A DNA stretch of 46,000 bases from Tubulanus polymorphus (taxonomy: Eukaryota; Nemertea; Palaeonemertea; Tubulaniformes; Tubulanidae): contig NC_134027.1 of the NCBI RefSeq assembly GCF_964204645.1, positions 64,001-110,000 of the forward strand, given 5' to 3'. Position 1 is the first letter of the stretch, and every line of letters starts with the position of its first letter. Both the position numbers and the translations under genes were made by a program. This document shows positions 35,421 through 45,560 of the stretch, piece by piece. Under the pieces are notes generated by a model that was not told where the DNA came from, made no database searches, and saw only the letters and a list, made by a program, of their open reading frames with translations.

Positions 35421-36204
35421 AGATCAACCTTTACCTCTTAGTAAAACTATTGTGCCTACATTTTCTCATTTTCTCCACCATACGATTTTTTCAAGGTTTT
35501 CTCGCAGCAGTTTTATCACTACACTTGTTAAGACACCATTGTCTTCATCACAATCATCGACACAATATGGACTTAATTTCACAAGAAAAGTGTCACAATC
35601 TTCGTCATAGATCGTAGGCGTCAGCAGCGATTTGATAAAACTCACACAGCGAGTGGTCTCTCCCTCTCTTCACTAGATTTGTGCCCGGTTTTTTATTATT
35701 AAAGAGACTCGCGCGCGTCGTTAAAGATGTTCATTTCTGATTTGAATTATGACCGGTGTCTGGGTGTGTTGGAGTTTAACTGTTCTTAACGCGTCGCCAG
35801 TATTAAGATGAAAAAACAAATACACTGCACTTGTTCTATTGTTCACATGGCTGTTCAGTCTGTGTTCGCCCACTCCTTCAATATGCCATGAGATTTATCG
35901 TTTTGGATTATCTGATATTCCGCGTCCGGTAAGAAAGAAGCCACACGGCGCTCTTTCTTACTCTAGTGGAAATTATCATTTTTTATTTGTGGATGTCAGA
36001 TCGAGTTATTTTACTGAATAAACGCGAAGACCAGGTCGTAATTTGTATTAAGGTAACTGAAGATGAGGAAATTATCAACTCTATTCGGGGTCAAATAAAC
36101 TGCTAACTGTAGGAAACAATCCTGGATCTCAGGGTGACCGAGCGGTGTTAGAACGAGGCGACACACACGAGGTCAAAACTATTTATACCCAACAATCAAT
36201 TAAA

Positions 36205-36300
36205 CAGTGTATCACGTGTTCAGTATTGTCACTTCCGCTAGTCGCACGTGTCAGTGCGCTACTATAAAAACACTAACTACAGGTCGGCACGATGGAGCGA
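36205..36300 (+). promoter_or_regulatory. promoter-like cluster: two CACGTG E-boxes, ETS-like site, TATA
   Basis: CACGTG occurs at 36213-36218 and 36245-36250. CACTTCCGCT between them is the complement of an ETS-type GGAAGTG site. TATAAAAA follows at 36263-36270. The cluster points away from spalt, about 2.5 kb upstream of its proposed start. A CpG-rich segment with short ATG frames follows. Confidence 0.3.
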
Positions 36301-36370
36301 GTTAGCGGGCCATTTCGTATCGGCGATATTCGGCGATAAAACACGACGACGCTGCTACGTCACGGCTGAG

Positions 36371-36407
36371 TAACGTAACGTAACGTAACGTAACGTAACG
36401 TAACGTC
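36371..36407. repeat. TAACG pentanucleotide microsatellite
   Basis: Seven TAACG units in tandem, ending in TAACGTCAC. Each junction makes an ACGTAAC bZIP-like half-site. It lies just downstream of the promoter-like cluster at 36.2 kb. Confidence 0.9.
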
Positions 36408-37476
36408 ACATTTATACGTAATAAACGTAACGAGCGTTTACGGAATGATTTTTGCAGCAATAACGGATTTAAGAAATTAAATATAATTGAACCGCTCTGT
36501 AATTACAGAGATATTTCAGCGCCACGGATCGCGTCCTCGCTCTCCTTATATCCATACACATTCAAACTTACACGTGACCTCTTTATAGTTGTTTGCGTGC
36601 AGTAATCGTAACAAATCATGACAAAGAAATTCGCCGGTAATTTTGAGGGGCAGAAACTGCCAATCAAGCCCTGGTAAGTGGGGACAACATCCTTTTACAG
36701 ATTCCTCCAGCGTGTGCCAAATTGCGCGCACTCCAAGATCGATTTGAGAAATTGGCAAGATCGTGTACCGAAAGCTATAAATCTACGGGCTATAGAAACT
36801 GACCCTGGCAAGTAAGGGTAAGCAAACTTGAAAAAAAACTCTTGTTTAGCGGACGTAATGAAGGTCTAGAAACTGAATCTGGCAAGTATATTCCAGGCAG
36901 GGGATGCTTTTATTTCATATATTGTGCGGGGTTCGAGTCCCTACAGTTTGTTATAATGGTGTGCTGGTTTTATAGCGCACACCACGCCTCGGTTACACCA
37001 CCAGTGAGACCACGCACACTGAAAAAGGAAATTCCGATTGCTTTTAAAATATACAACCAAGTCCTGTTCTTACTGATGGAATTGCTCCCGTATGGTTAAA
37101 CGGCATTTGCACTTAGTGACAGAGCGAGAGTTTATACCGGTGAGTGACGCGGGATATTTCCATGCCAATACAAAAAATAAGAATATCCCATCACGCGGCA
37201 GAAGCTTCAATTTGCACGGATTTCTTTCTTCGTTAGACTTTTTAATTTTGATGCTTCATTTTCTACAGATTTTCCTTCGAGTTTAAAATCGTAATGGATT
37301 AAAAGGATTCGTTTTAGTTTAATCTATGCGCGGTCAATTTGTATTTTGCAAAATACGAACAACGATTTCTGTTTGTTACTTTGTAACAGTATAATCATGA
37401 TTTGGAACATTATCTATATATATATGATACAGTTTGATTACGAGTTGAAATCAGTTCATTTTCAACGAGTCAAACA

Positions 37477-37642
37477 CGGTGAAACCTCGTTACAACCAAC
37501 CAGAAAAACCTCGTCGTTATAACCGATAGTTCGTTATATCCAGTATGAAATTAATTAAATTTTCTTACTCGGGACTAAATTCTATATTTAGTTATATCCG
37601 ATGAAATGTTGTATCCGAGTTCGTTATAACGAGGTTACGCTG
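37477..37642 (+). mobile_element. MITE-like element with pogo/Tigger-type inverted ends
   Basis: The left end reads GTGAAACCTCGTTACAAC. The complement of the right end reads CAGCGTAACCTCGTTATAAC. AAACCTCGTTATAAC-type ends starting with CAG are typical of pogo/Tigger DNA transposons. The 166-bp interior repeats TTCGTTATATCC-like motifs and has no coding frame. No clean TA duplication remains, so it is an old non-autonomous copy. Confidence 0.55.
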
Positions 37643-38159
37643 GAAAGCTGGTCCTGGTCTATTAGAATAAAGAATCCCTCGATAAATCGAAGCCGAATGA
37701 AATAATTGACGAATATGGAATAAAAGGTGATAATTCTCGTAGTGATAATAGTATTATCAGCGCTGAGAGATGAGCGCGAGACTTGATGCTTTTATAGTTA
37801 TGATTAGCTCTGAGCGCCATCAAAGACTGTGAACTCGACACAGCGCAGTGCGCGCCGGGTGAGAGGGTAAACAGCGCCGACCTTTTCGCAGATCAAAGCT
37901 TAAACGATATTCCTTCTCCGTCGTAAAGAGAATGAATTTAATGACAATTAATAATAGACTATAATCAGTTGGGACTAGTCGAGCTAAAGACACTGTTTCA
38001 TACATGAACTACATCAAAGCCCGATGTCAATTATGATGCAATGAGATTTTTGCATATTCATGCATAGCCAGACGTTAGTTGAAATTGACTTCAGAGGGCT
38101 GCGTTAATGCGTTCGCTAGAAAAAAACCGTTTCCTCAGGCAAAAACATTATTCCGCGTG

Positions 38160-38190
38160 TAATCCGACTGACTGACTGAATGACTGACTG
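38160..38190. repeat. GACT tetranucleotide microsatellite
   Basis: ACTGACTGACTGAATGACTGACTG. The complement is the CAGT repeat seen at 2763 and 26876. Confidence 0.75.
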
Positions 38191-38504
38191 TGTCGGGGAA
38201 AAATACACACAATTCTGTCAACAGCCACGTAATACTCGACTCGGAATCAAAGGTGACAAAAACATCGTTTTAAATCATAGTAAAATACGAATAATTCTAT
38301 GGGGAAAACCCATTCACACCTTCCGAAATAACAACCGATTGCCAGGGTAAGTTTCATCCTCCCGGGGTGTGAGCAGCACAATAAACACATTTCTATCTAA
38401 GTAAAAATACCTATTGGCTTAAAGTTTTCACTTTTCAACCCTTTTAGCGGAATCTGTGTCCAATATATTCTAATTTAAGTTGGACTTGAATTACATATTC
38501 GTAA

Positions 38505-38520
38505 TATCGCCACCTAGCGA
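38505..38520 (-). promoter_or_regulatory. CTCF-like site (minus orientation)
   Basis: The complement reads TCGCTAGGTGGCGATA, close to the CTCF core. The stretch after it (AGCAGAATTGTAGAACCCCA) is similar to the text after the site at 38659, so both may have come from one repeat. Confidence 0.3.
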
Positions 38521-38658
38521 GCAGAATTGTAGAACCCCACTTACCGGAGTCGGCTGTCCAGTGCATTTTACGCTGATCTTAACGATTATGAAGCCTATAA
38601 GATAAGATCAGAAAGGATGATATAAAACATAGCTTAATTTCTCCTGACAATGGTACAG

Positions 38659-38675
38659 TAGCGCCACCTAGTGAG
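38659..38675 (-). promoter_or_regulatory. CTCF-like site (minus orientation)
   Basis: The complement reads CTCACTAGGTGGCGCTA, a near-consensus CTCF core. It is 5 kb upstream of the proposed spalt start and points toward the gene. Confidence 0.4.
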
Positions 38676-38929
38676 TGGGATATTGCAGAACGTCACTTGC
38701 CAGTTACTGTTTTGCGTATAAACGGTAGTATTAGGTGTCTGGCTGCTGCAGCCCTCCAGGGTGAATGAGTCGATACGGAATATTCTAATGGTAATCAATA
38801 GAGGCCAATTTGTACGAGTTATTCACAGTCGAATGCACTGATTGTGAATTAGAGAAATGGAGGTTTTTCTGATTCACGTGTTATAACAAAATGCTGTAGC
38901 AGGCCGCAGACCAGATCGATTACTATATG

Positions 38930-39260
38930 AACCCTGAATCCAGTTTTATACAATCGTCGAAACTAAAGCTTATTTCTGGAGTCAGTTGCTAACAATTAAA
39001 TAGCCAATCTAACAACTCAAGACTGATGTGGCCCAGGATTCAGAGACATGTTCCCCTACAGTCTTTGAGTTTGCTCAAGGTATGACTTATAAAATATATC
39101 ACACGTGCTTAAAGTTAATCTAACCATGACTTAAGTCCAAAAATGGTATTTAATCATAAGACTGGTCTTAAGAGGTCCAATGACAGTTTTAAACTTAAGC
39201 CATGACTATGCACCTGATCCCTGGAGTCTTAGTTAGAGACATTTTAGTTTAGCTAATCTC
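38930..39260 (+). repeat. dispersed repeat copy (CTTAAG/GGTCTTAAG family)
   Basis: Contains AATCTAACAACTCAAGACTG, TGACTTAAGTCC, AAGACTGGTCTTAAGAGG and AAACTTAAGCCATGACTATG in series, followed by CACCTGATCCCTGGAG, a decayed version of the AACTGGGTCC core region. The edges are uncertain. Confidence 0.5.
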
Positions 39261-39630
39261 GACTCAAAACCTACAAAGACCCGGTGGGTAAGGAGGGCAT
39301 AGCGTTTCAAGTCCGTTAATTTCATAATCCATGGTTAGGATAATGACCAAGTTTAGGTTATTCTTCAACCGATTTATCCGATTTAGAGACTCTGAGCACA
39401 AGATGGTAAAATTCCTAATACGGTTATTTTCATCTTTACGGGAAACAATCGAAACATGAACGAATGAAAAACTGACAAATTGGAAAACAAAATACTCGTA
39501 AAAGTGTTAATTAGGCAGAGACTGACCGATGGTCAAATGGTCATTGGTGCCAAGACTAGCACCATCTGTATAGCGAGCTGGTTATTACGCGCTATGGGAG
39601 ATATTCATCATCGATAATATCTTCATCCAG

Positions 39631-39646
39631 CTGACCATATGGTCAG
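39631..39646. other. perfect 16-bp palindrome
   Basis: CTGACCATATGGTCAG is its own complement. Related half-sites (TGACCGATGGTCA, AACTGACCAG) lie within 100 bp on both sides. It could be a binding site for a dimer or a decayed repeat; no further support is visible. Confidence 0.4.
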
Positions 39647-39911
39647 TTGTCCACTCGAGACAACAACTGACCAGTGTCCGGTGTCTTTGTGCGCACGTCT
39701 CGGCGGTATATCGGTGAGGCTCTAATGGTTTTCAAGATGACACTCAACGCGTTAGTGTAAAAAGCAGCGGCTCGAGGCCTCGGTTCGTCTCGAGGCGTCG
39801 GTTCTTCTTCTAAAAGAAAAACATCAATTTTCGAAGACGCTGTGCTTTTCGCAAACAGATAAATGTGTGAGGGGAGATTGATCAATTACAGTTACACTCA
39901 GATATCCATCT

Positions 39912-40437
39912 TTTCCTCTCCTCTCCCTCTCTCTCCCTCTCTCTCTCTCCTTCTCCCTCTATCTCTCCATTTCCCTCTTTCCCTCTCTCCATCTCCCTCT
40001 CTCTCTCCCTCTCCCTCTCTCTCCCCATTTCCTTCTCTCCCTCTATCTCTGCATTTCCCTCTCCCCTCTCTCTCCCTCTCCCTCTCTCTCCCCATTTCCC
40101 TCTCTCCCTCTATCTCTGCATTTCCCTCTCCCCCTATCTCTCTCCCTCTCCCTCTCTCTCCCCATTTCCCTTTCTCTCCCTCTCTCTCTCTCTCCCTCCC
40201 TCTCTCCTTTCTTCTCCATCCCTCTACTTTCTCTGTCTCCTCTCTCAAATTCGTCTCTACCTCTCTCTTACCTTTCTCGCCTCTCTCATTAACCTCTTCC
40301 TCCTCTCTTAACCTCTCCTCCATCCCTCTCCCTCTCTCTCCTCTCTCTCTATATTCCTCTCCTTTTCCCTCCCCTCTCACTCCCCTCTCTCTCCCCTCCC
40401 CCTCTCACCACCCCTCTCATCCCTCTTTCTGATGACT
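39912..40437. repeat. large polypyrimidine CT block
   Basis: More than 500 bases of CTCTCC-type sequence. Within it a module containing CTCTCTCCCCATTTCCCTCT recurs at about 40-60 bp spacing with ATCTCTGCATTTCCC variants, then decays to the right. Long frames on both strands (189 and 160 codons) are by-products. Confidence 0.9.
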
Positions 40438-40887
40438 CTGATCACGCGTCAGTTGAAATGATTTAACCTTATTATCTTCTGTTAATTAGAAGCTGAAGAT
40501 GTTGACCGGAAACCTTATGTAAACCATCGCATTATCACATATAATAACTGCATCAGCTATCCAGCATCCATCACATCTCCATCCTCTCAACACTCACGCT
40601 GTAGCTGTAATATTGAATCTGAGTTTGTAATTATGTATAAGAGCGTGAATGCAGCACGGTCTCAGGCTATAATTAGTTAGACTCTTCCGTCATTGGAATT
40701 TTGCAAATATATAACTGCGTGAATTGATGTGCACTTATGTCGCGCAGGGAAAAGACGGCCAGATATTTTCACTGGCAGTTTATTTTGACGCGAATCTTCT
40801 TCAATGAGTCTTCAGAATGATCCCGATCTCAAAGCTATGAGCCATTTTCACTACTGTTTTCAAAACTGATAGCGATGAGTATAGAGT

Positions 40888-41131
40888 GACCACACCTGAC
40901 TGGTCACCGGGACCACACCTGACTGGTCACCAGTTACCACACCTGACTGGTCACCAGTTACCACACCTGACTGGTCACCGGTCACCACACCTGACTGGTC
41001 ACCGGTCACCACACCTGACTGGTCACCGGTCACCACACCTGACTGGTCACCGGTCACCACACCTGACTGGTCACCAGTTACCACACCTGACTGGTCACCA
41101 GTTACCACACCTGACTGGTCACGCGTCACCA
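40888..41131 (+). repeat. 24-bp minisatellite (10 units)
   Basis: Unit CCACACCTGACTGGTCAC plus six bases (CAGTTA or CGGTCA). The first interval is 23 bp and the rest are 24 bp, starting at 40889. The CAGTTA and CGGTCA types occur in blocks of two to four. The same phrase forms part of the 43-bp array at 18.6 kb, and in both places a tRNA-like segment follows within about 50 bp. Confidence 0.92.
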
Positions 41132-41164
41132 GACACTCCAGGAAACTAACAACCTTTACGTCAC

Positions 41165-41375
41165 TACTGGTCTATGGTCTCGTGGTTAGCGTGCTAGACC
41201 TGTACGCTGCGGGTTGCAGGTTCGAGCCCAGCTCCAGTCGTTCCCGACCCGGGTTGGCAGGAAGTGTAGCTTGGCCTAATGTTCACATTTGTTTGACCTA
41301 TTTCTGCGATACCTTTTTCATGGAAATTGTTGCGTTATTTTTTAGTAAAAGAACTCGGGTCCACTACTTCGTGTA
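41165..41375 (+). repeat. tRNA-derived SINE-like element
   Basis: An A box (TGGTCTCGTGG, 41175-41185) and a B box (GGTTCGAGCCC, 41219-41229) are 44 bases apart. ACTGG at 41166-41170 can pair with CCAGT at the far end, like a short acceptor stem. Downstream come CATGGAAATTGTTGCG and AGAACTCGGGTCC, both shared in order with the element at 18.8-19.2 kb. A CTCF-like site follows immediately. Confidence 0.6.
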
Positions 41376-41379
41376 GCTG

Positions 41380-41395
41380 TACCTAGGGGGCGCTA
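41380..41395 (+). promoter_or_regulatory. CTCF-like site (plus orientation)
   Basis: TACCTAGGGGGCGCTA is close to the CTCF core. It sits at the 3' edge of the SINE-like element. Confidence 0.35.
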
Positions 41396-41759
41396 TCTAT
41401 TGCACTAGGAGTTTCTATAATCGGCGATGATACGAGGATGATACAATAGATTCGTGAAGCTCGGATGATTCGCGGTCGAAGGGTTAATGATTATGATGTA
41501 ACAGTTTACACGGATATCTGAAGTATTTCACACTATAAACCCCTGGTGAGGTGATATAGCCCGGAGCGGTACCGCAGATCGGATCAATCAGTGTGGCGGT
41601 GATACGTGTGACCAGTGAATGGAGAATGTCGTCTAGTCTCAGGTTGTTATCCGTATCGGTCAAACTGATCGTAGGTTAATATAACATTATACTCATAAGC
41701 CGATTAAACCTCGTCATGTCACTCAGCTCTGAGTATTACTATATATACTTCATTGGAAA

Positions 41760-41890
41760 ACAGAGGCTTGGGGCAGTGATGGTTTCACATCTAGGACCTG
41801 TCTATCACGCTACCTTAGTTCTACGGCCCAATCTGAGAACTTGAGACCGGTTTTGAGATTTAGGACTAATACTGGACTTAATTCACTTCT
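41760..41890 (+). repeat. dispersed repeat copy
   Basis: TTAGTTCTACGGCCCAATCT, AACTTGAGACCGG and AATACTGGACTTAA follow the same order as in 35.30-35.39 kb. Confidence 0.45.
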
Positions 41891-42769
41891 TCAAAATCTT
41901 CAAATTTACAGATATGTACTTCTCGACTAAAAATAAAGAACATATTCTTGTCACAATAAGTGTATGATATACAAATTGTACTCCTTAACAAGAAAATTAG
42001 AATCCGTTACAAAGTCCCGTCACATTCAACTCCAAACCCGACGCACGACTTTAAACACATACATCTTACAAAATAACCTTCGTCTTTTAGATTTCGGTTA
42101 AAATGAGAAAATCGTCATTTACTCTGCGTTAATAATTCATCATCGAACGCGATGTTTTCTGCGCTATTTCTAAAGATGAGGCGCCGAACCGTGACGCGTC
42201 ACGATCAACTTCCTTTTACTTACAATTCATTTCTAAAAGTGAAACGAGACCCGAATTTAAAAATATCACTTCAAACAACGTGGACTCGATTTCACAGTCC
42301 TTTCAGTTTATACATTGGAAGAAGTCACTCGGAATCACAGACTGAATTCAGTTATAAGTATAGTCATTTCTAAAATCTCGATTTATTAGATTAGCCAACT
42401 GACGAAATTAACCCCAATTAGTCGTTTGCCAGTTTAGACTGTTTGGAAGATCGTTTGAATGAACCGGGACCGAAATTTCCAATTATGTAATTCGATTTAA
42501 ACAAAACATTCGACTTCAAAATTCGATTTCAAAATCAAACCCCCAGTTTCGCTCGGCGGGTATGGTGGGTTTTGGAAGGGACAATAAACCGAACAGTAAA
42601 TTCAGTTTCCACAATTGCGAGTTAACAATTTAACTCCACATTCAAACTATGTAGAACTAGGTCCTAACTTGAAAATTCATTTTTTGTCGACTTCTGATAA
42701 AGGTTTAAACCAATAGTTCTATAGCACTTAAAATAAACAATCTTTATATTTTTGAAATATTGTTTTTTG

Positions 42770-42890
42770 CCGGCCGTTCAACCGGAGATGACGTCACTAC
42801 TGACGGCCCGCGCAGGCGCGCTCGCTCAGTAAAGAAATCCTGTCGCCTAGAAATATAAAAGACAATCGTAAATAGTTACCGGTGGTGTGT
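42770..42890 (+). promoter_or_regulatory. promoter-like cluster: CRE, NRF1-like site, TATA
   Basis: A perfect CRE palindrome (TGACGTCA, 42789-42796) is followed by CGCGCAGGCGCGC, one mismatch from the NRF1 palindrome, and by TATAAAA at 42854-42860. The 60 bases are clearly more GC/CpG-rich than their surroundings. No convincing exon was found downstream, so it may be an enhancer or the start of an unseen or non-coding transcript. Confidence 0.3.
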
Positions 42891-43194
42891 GTAAGCCCTA
42901 TGGCTTATATCGTAAAACAAGAACGTCACTTTGTGTGTTAAACATGAATCCTGATGGTGCAATTAGATCCCGTCTTTGTTATATCAATCTACGTTAAATC
43001 GAATAATCTGTCAAAATATGAATTATAGTTCATTTTGTATGATGGCAATAACTAAGTGAATCAGCGGGAAATTACTATGCAATACACCGTCTCTTATTGC
43101 CATTACGACAATCATAAGTGTCAAATACGGTAAAGGAATACGATAGTTTATTGGCCATGGCAGTAATCTGAAGATAAAGTGATATGCAGCACCA

Positions 43195-43216
43195 GCATCA
43201 GCAGCAGTAGCAGCAG
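43195..43216. repeat. short AGC trinucleotide run
   Basis: ATCAGCAGCAGTAGCAGCAG in AT-rich flanks. Confidence 0.7.
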
Positions 43217-43409
43217 TTTGCTGCAGGGAGCTCACGCTGTTATTGATATGAAACATAATCAAAGCCCTCGGTCTTAAAGGGGTTGACATCAGTGTCTTAT
43301 GATGAGTTTTTAGAGCTAAGTTACACGCGATCGCGCGATGTTGTCAGGAAATACTGATTTCCAATATAACGATACTGTCGGCGTCCGTCTCTCCCAAAAT
43401 TATGAAGAA

Positions 43410-43690
43410 TTAACTCTAATTCCCAACTGTGGATGTGGATCCTGAGTTCAGAGATTAATATCAATCACAACTGTGTGAGTGGATCCTGGTTCAGAGTTAA
43501 ATATCACTTTCAACTGTGGAACTGGATCCTGAGTTCACAGAGTTAACTCTAACTCACAACTGTGGAACTGGATCCTGAGTTCACAGATTTAACTCTAACC
43601 CTCAACTGTGGAACTGGATCCGGAGATTAGAGTTAACTCGAACTCACAACAGTGTGATCCAGTTCCACTGTTACTGGAGTTCACAGCGTT
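43410..43690 (+). repeat. 43-46-bp minisatellite, core GTGGAACTGGATCC (about 6 units)
   Basis: CAACTGTGG starts lie at 43423, 43468 (CAACTGTGT), 43511, 43557 and 43603, with a diverged CAACAGTGTG at 43647. The spacer reads TGAGTTCACAGAGTTAACTC. The core is that of the 39-bp arrays, but the spacer and period differ. The last unit runs into the complement (ATCCAGTTCCACTGTTACTG). Confidence 0.85.
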
Positions 43691-44189
43691 AACCCTCATA
43701 ACTAGATCTTGGTTAACTCTTTTAAGCAATCATAATTCATCCCTATTGTTGTTCCGTGGTGGTTTAAGGTGAATTCAAGTGCAGAAACTGACAAACAGCA
43801 ATAAGAATATCATCCGCGAATGAAGCTAATAACGACAGATATAAAATACAATCTAAATTCTACGAAGCGTTCTCTCAGATAACGGGAGCACGTTGCAACA
43901 TCCCTCCTCACTGATACAATAATCCCTTCCATTCTTATCAACCAAACTCATCTTCCTCATACATCTATCTGTTTTATGGTTATGGTGCGCCGTCGCGGTC
44001 ATAAATGCAATATTTACACTCGCGGCGTGTCATAATTCATATAACGATGGATCGACGTGGCTTACTGTAGCGGAAGGCTAAATGGCTATAAAGGAAAATA
44101 CCGCAGATCCCCAGCGATCAGACCCGAGTTATCCTTATGTAATTATAGGGGTTAGATCGGGTTTGAGATAAGCTACTTATGAAATTGAA

Positions 44190-44362
44190 CGCGACCGAGA
44201 TGAGAAAGCGCCGGGAACCGAGATGAGAGAACGCCGGGTACAGAGATGAGAGAACGCCGGGTACAGAGATGAGAGAACGCCGGGTACAGAGATGATAAAA
44301 CGCCGGGTACAGAGATGATAAAACGCCGGGTACAGAGATGATAAAACGCCGGGTACAGAGAT
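44190..44362 (+). repeat. 23-bp minisatellite (about 7 units)
   Basis: Unit ACGCCGGGTACAGAGATGA plus GAGA or TAAA. The first two spacers read ACC GAGATGAGA. Left units carry GAGAGA and right units GATAAA, giving two homogenised blocks. Although 23 is not a multiple of three, one minus frame stays open. Confidence 0.92.
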
Positions 44363-44699
44363 ACCGCGACGACGGACATTTCTTAAATGCTACCTCATAT
44401 TACAATTATCTGTAAACCGTTTCGGAAATAGATTGATGAATTATTGAAGTTTTTCTTTTTATGCTAATACCGCTGCGTTCATGGTACGACACAATCGATG
44501 TTTATATCTGTTGTGTCAGATATCTATATTTGAAGCCAGCCCATGATGATTCCTGACTATAAGACAAAACTACACATAAATTATAAACTCATCTTTGTAA
44601 ATGAAGAAGGAAATGTCGTCTTTATATTATCATTGTATTCAATGATTAAATCGTTGATACAAATATATATATATGTCATAAATACTCCATGCCACCCAC

Positions 44700-45560
44700 A
44701 GTCAGGCGGCCATCACAGTCAGAGAAGGGGCCATCTTAACATTGACCCACAGTCAGAGAAGGGGCCATCTTAACATTGACCCACAGTCAGAGAAGGGGCC
44801 ATCTTAACATTGACCCACAGTCAGAGAAGGGGCCATCTTAACATTGACCCACAGTCAGAGAAGGGGCCATCTTAACATTGACCCACAGTCAGAGAAGGGA
44901 CCATCTTAACATTGACCCACAGTCAGAGAAGGGACCATCTTAACATTGACCCACAGTCAGAGAAGGGACCATCTTAACATTGACCCACAGTCAGAGAAGG
45001 GACCATCTTAACATTGACCCACAGTCAGAGAAGGGACCATCTTAACATTGACCCACAGTCAGAGAAGGGACCATCTTAACATTGACCCACAGTAAGAGAA
45101 GGGACCATCTTAACATTGACCTATAGTCAGAGAAGGGACCATCTTAACATTGACCCACAGTCAGAGAAGGGACCATCTTAACATTGACCCACAGTCAGAG
45201 AAGGGACCATCTTAACATTGACCCACAGTCAGAGAAGGGACCATCTTAACATTGACCCACAGTCAGAGAAGGGACCATCTTAACATTGACCTATAGTCAG
45301 AGAAGGGGCCATCTTAACATTGACCCACAGTCAGAGAAGGGGCCATCTTAACATTGACCCACAGTCAGAGAAGGGACCATCTTAACATTGACCCACAGTC
45401 AGAGAAGGGACCATCTTAACATTGACCTATAGTCAGAGAAGGGGCCATCTTAACATTGACCCACAGTCAGAGAAGGGGCCATCTTAACATTGACCCACAG
45501 TCAGAGAAGGGGCCATCTTAACATTGACCCACAGTCAGAGAAGGGGCCATCTTAACACTA
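44700..45560 (+). repeat. 34-bp minisatellite (25 units)
   Basis: Twenty-five units of exactly 34 bp begin at 44717 (AGTCAGAGAAGGGRCC plus ATCTTAACATTGACCCAC). The R position is G in units 1-5, A in 6-17, G in 18-19, A in 20-21 and G in 22-25. Units 13, 18 and 22 are preceded by CTAT instead of CCAC. The last unit breaks off at TTAACACTAATATTC. Stops occur in every frame. Confidence 0.97.

Noticed and set aside
36930-36945. tRNA gene suggested by GGGGTTCGAGTCCC
   Set aside because: A good B-box match, but there is no A box at the right distance and no cloverleaf; probably a SINE fragment or chance.
44700-45560. CRISPR-like regular repeats
   Set aside because: The units abut directly without unique spacers, and the DNA is animal. 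It is a minisatellite.
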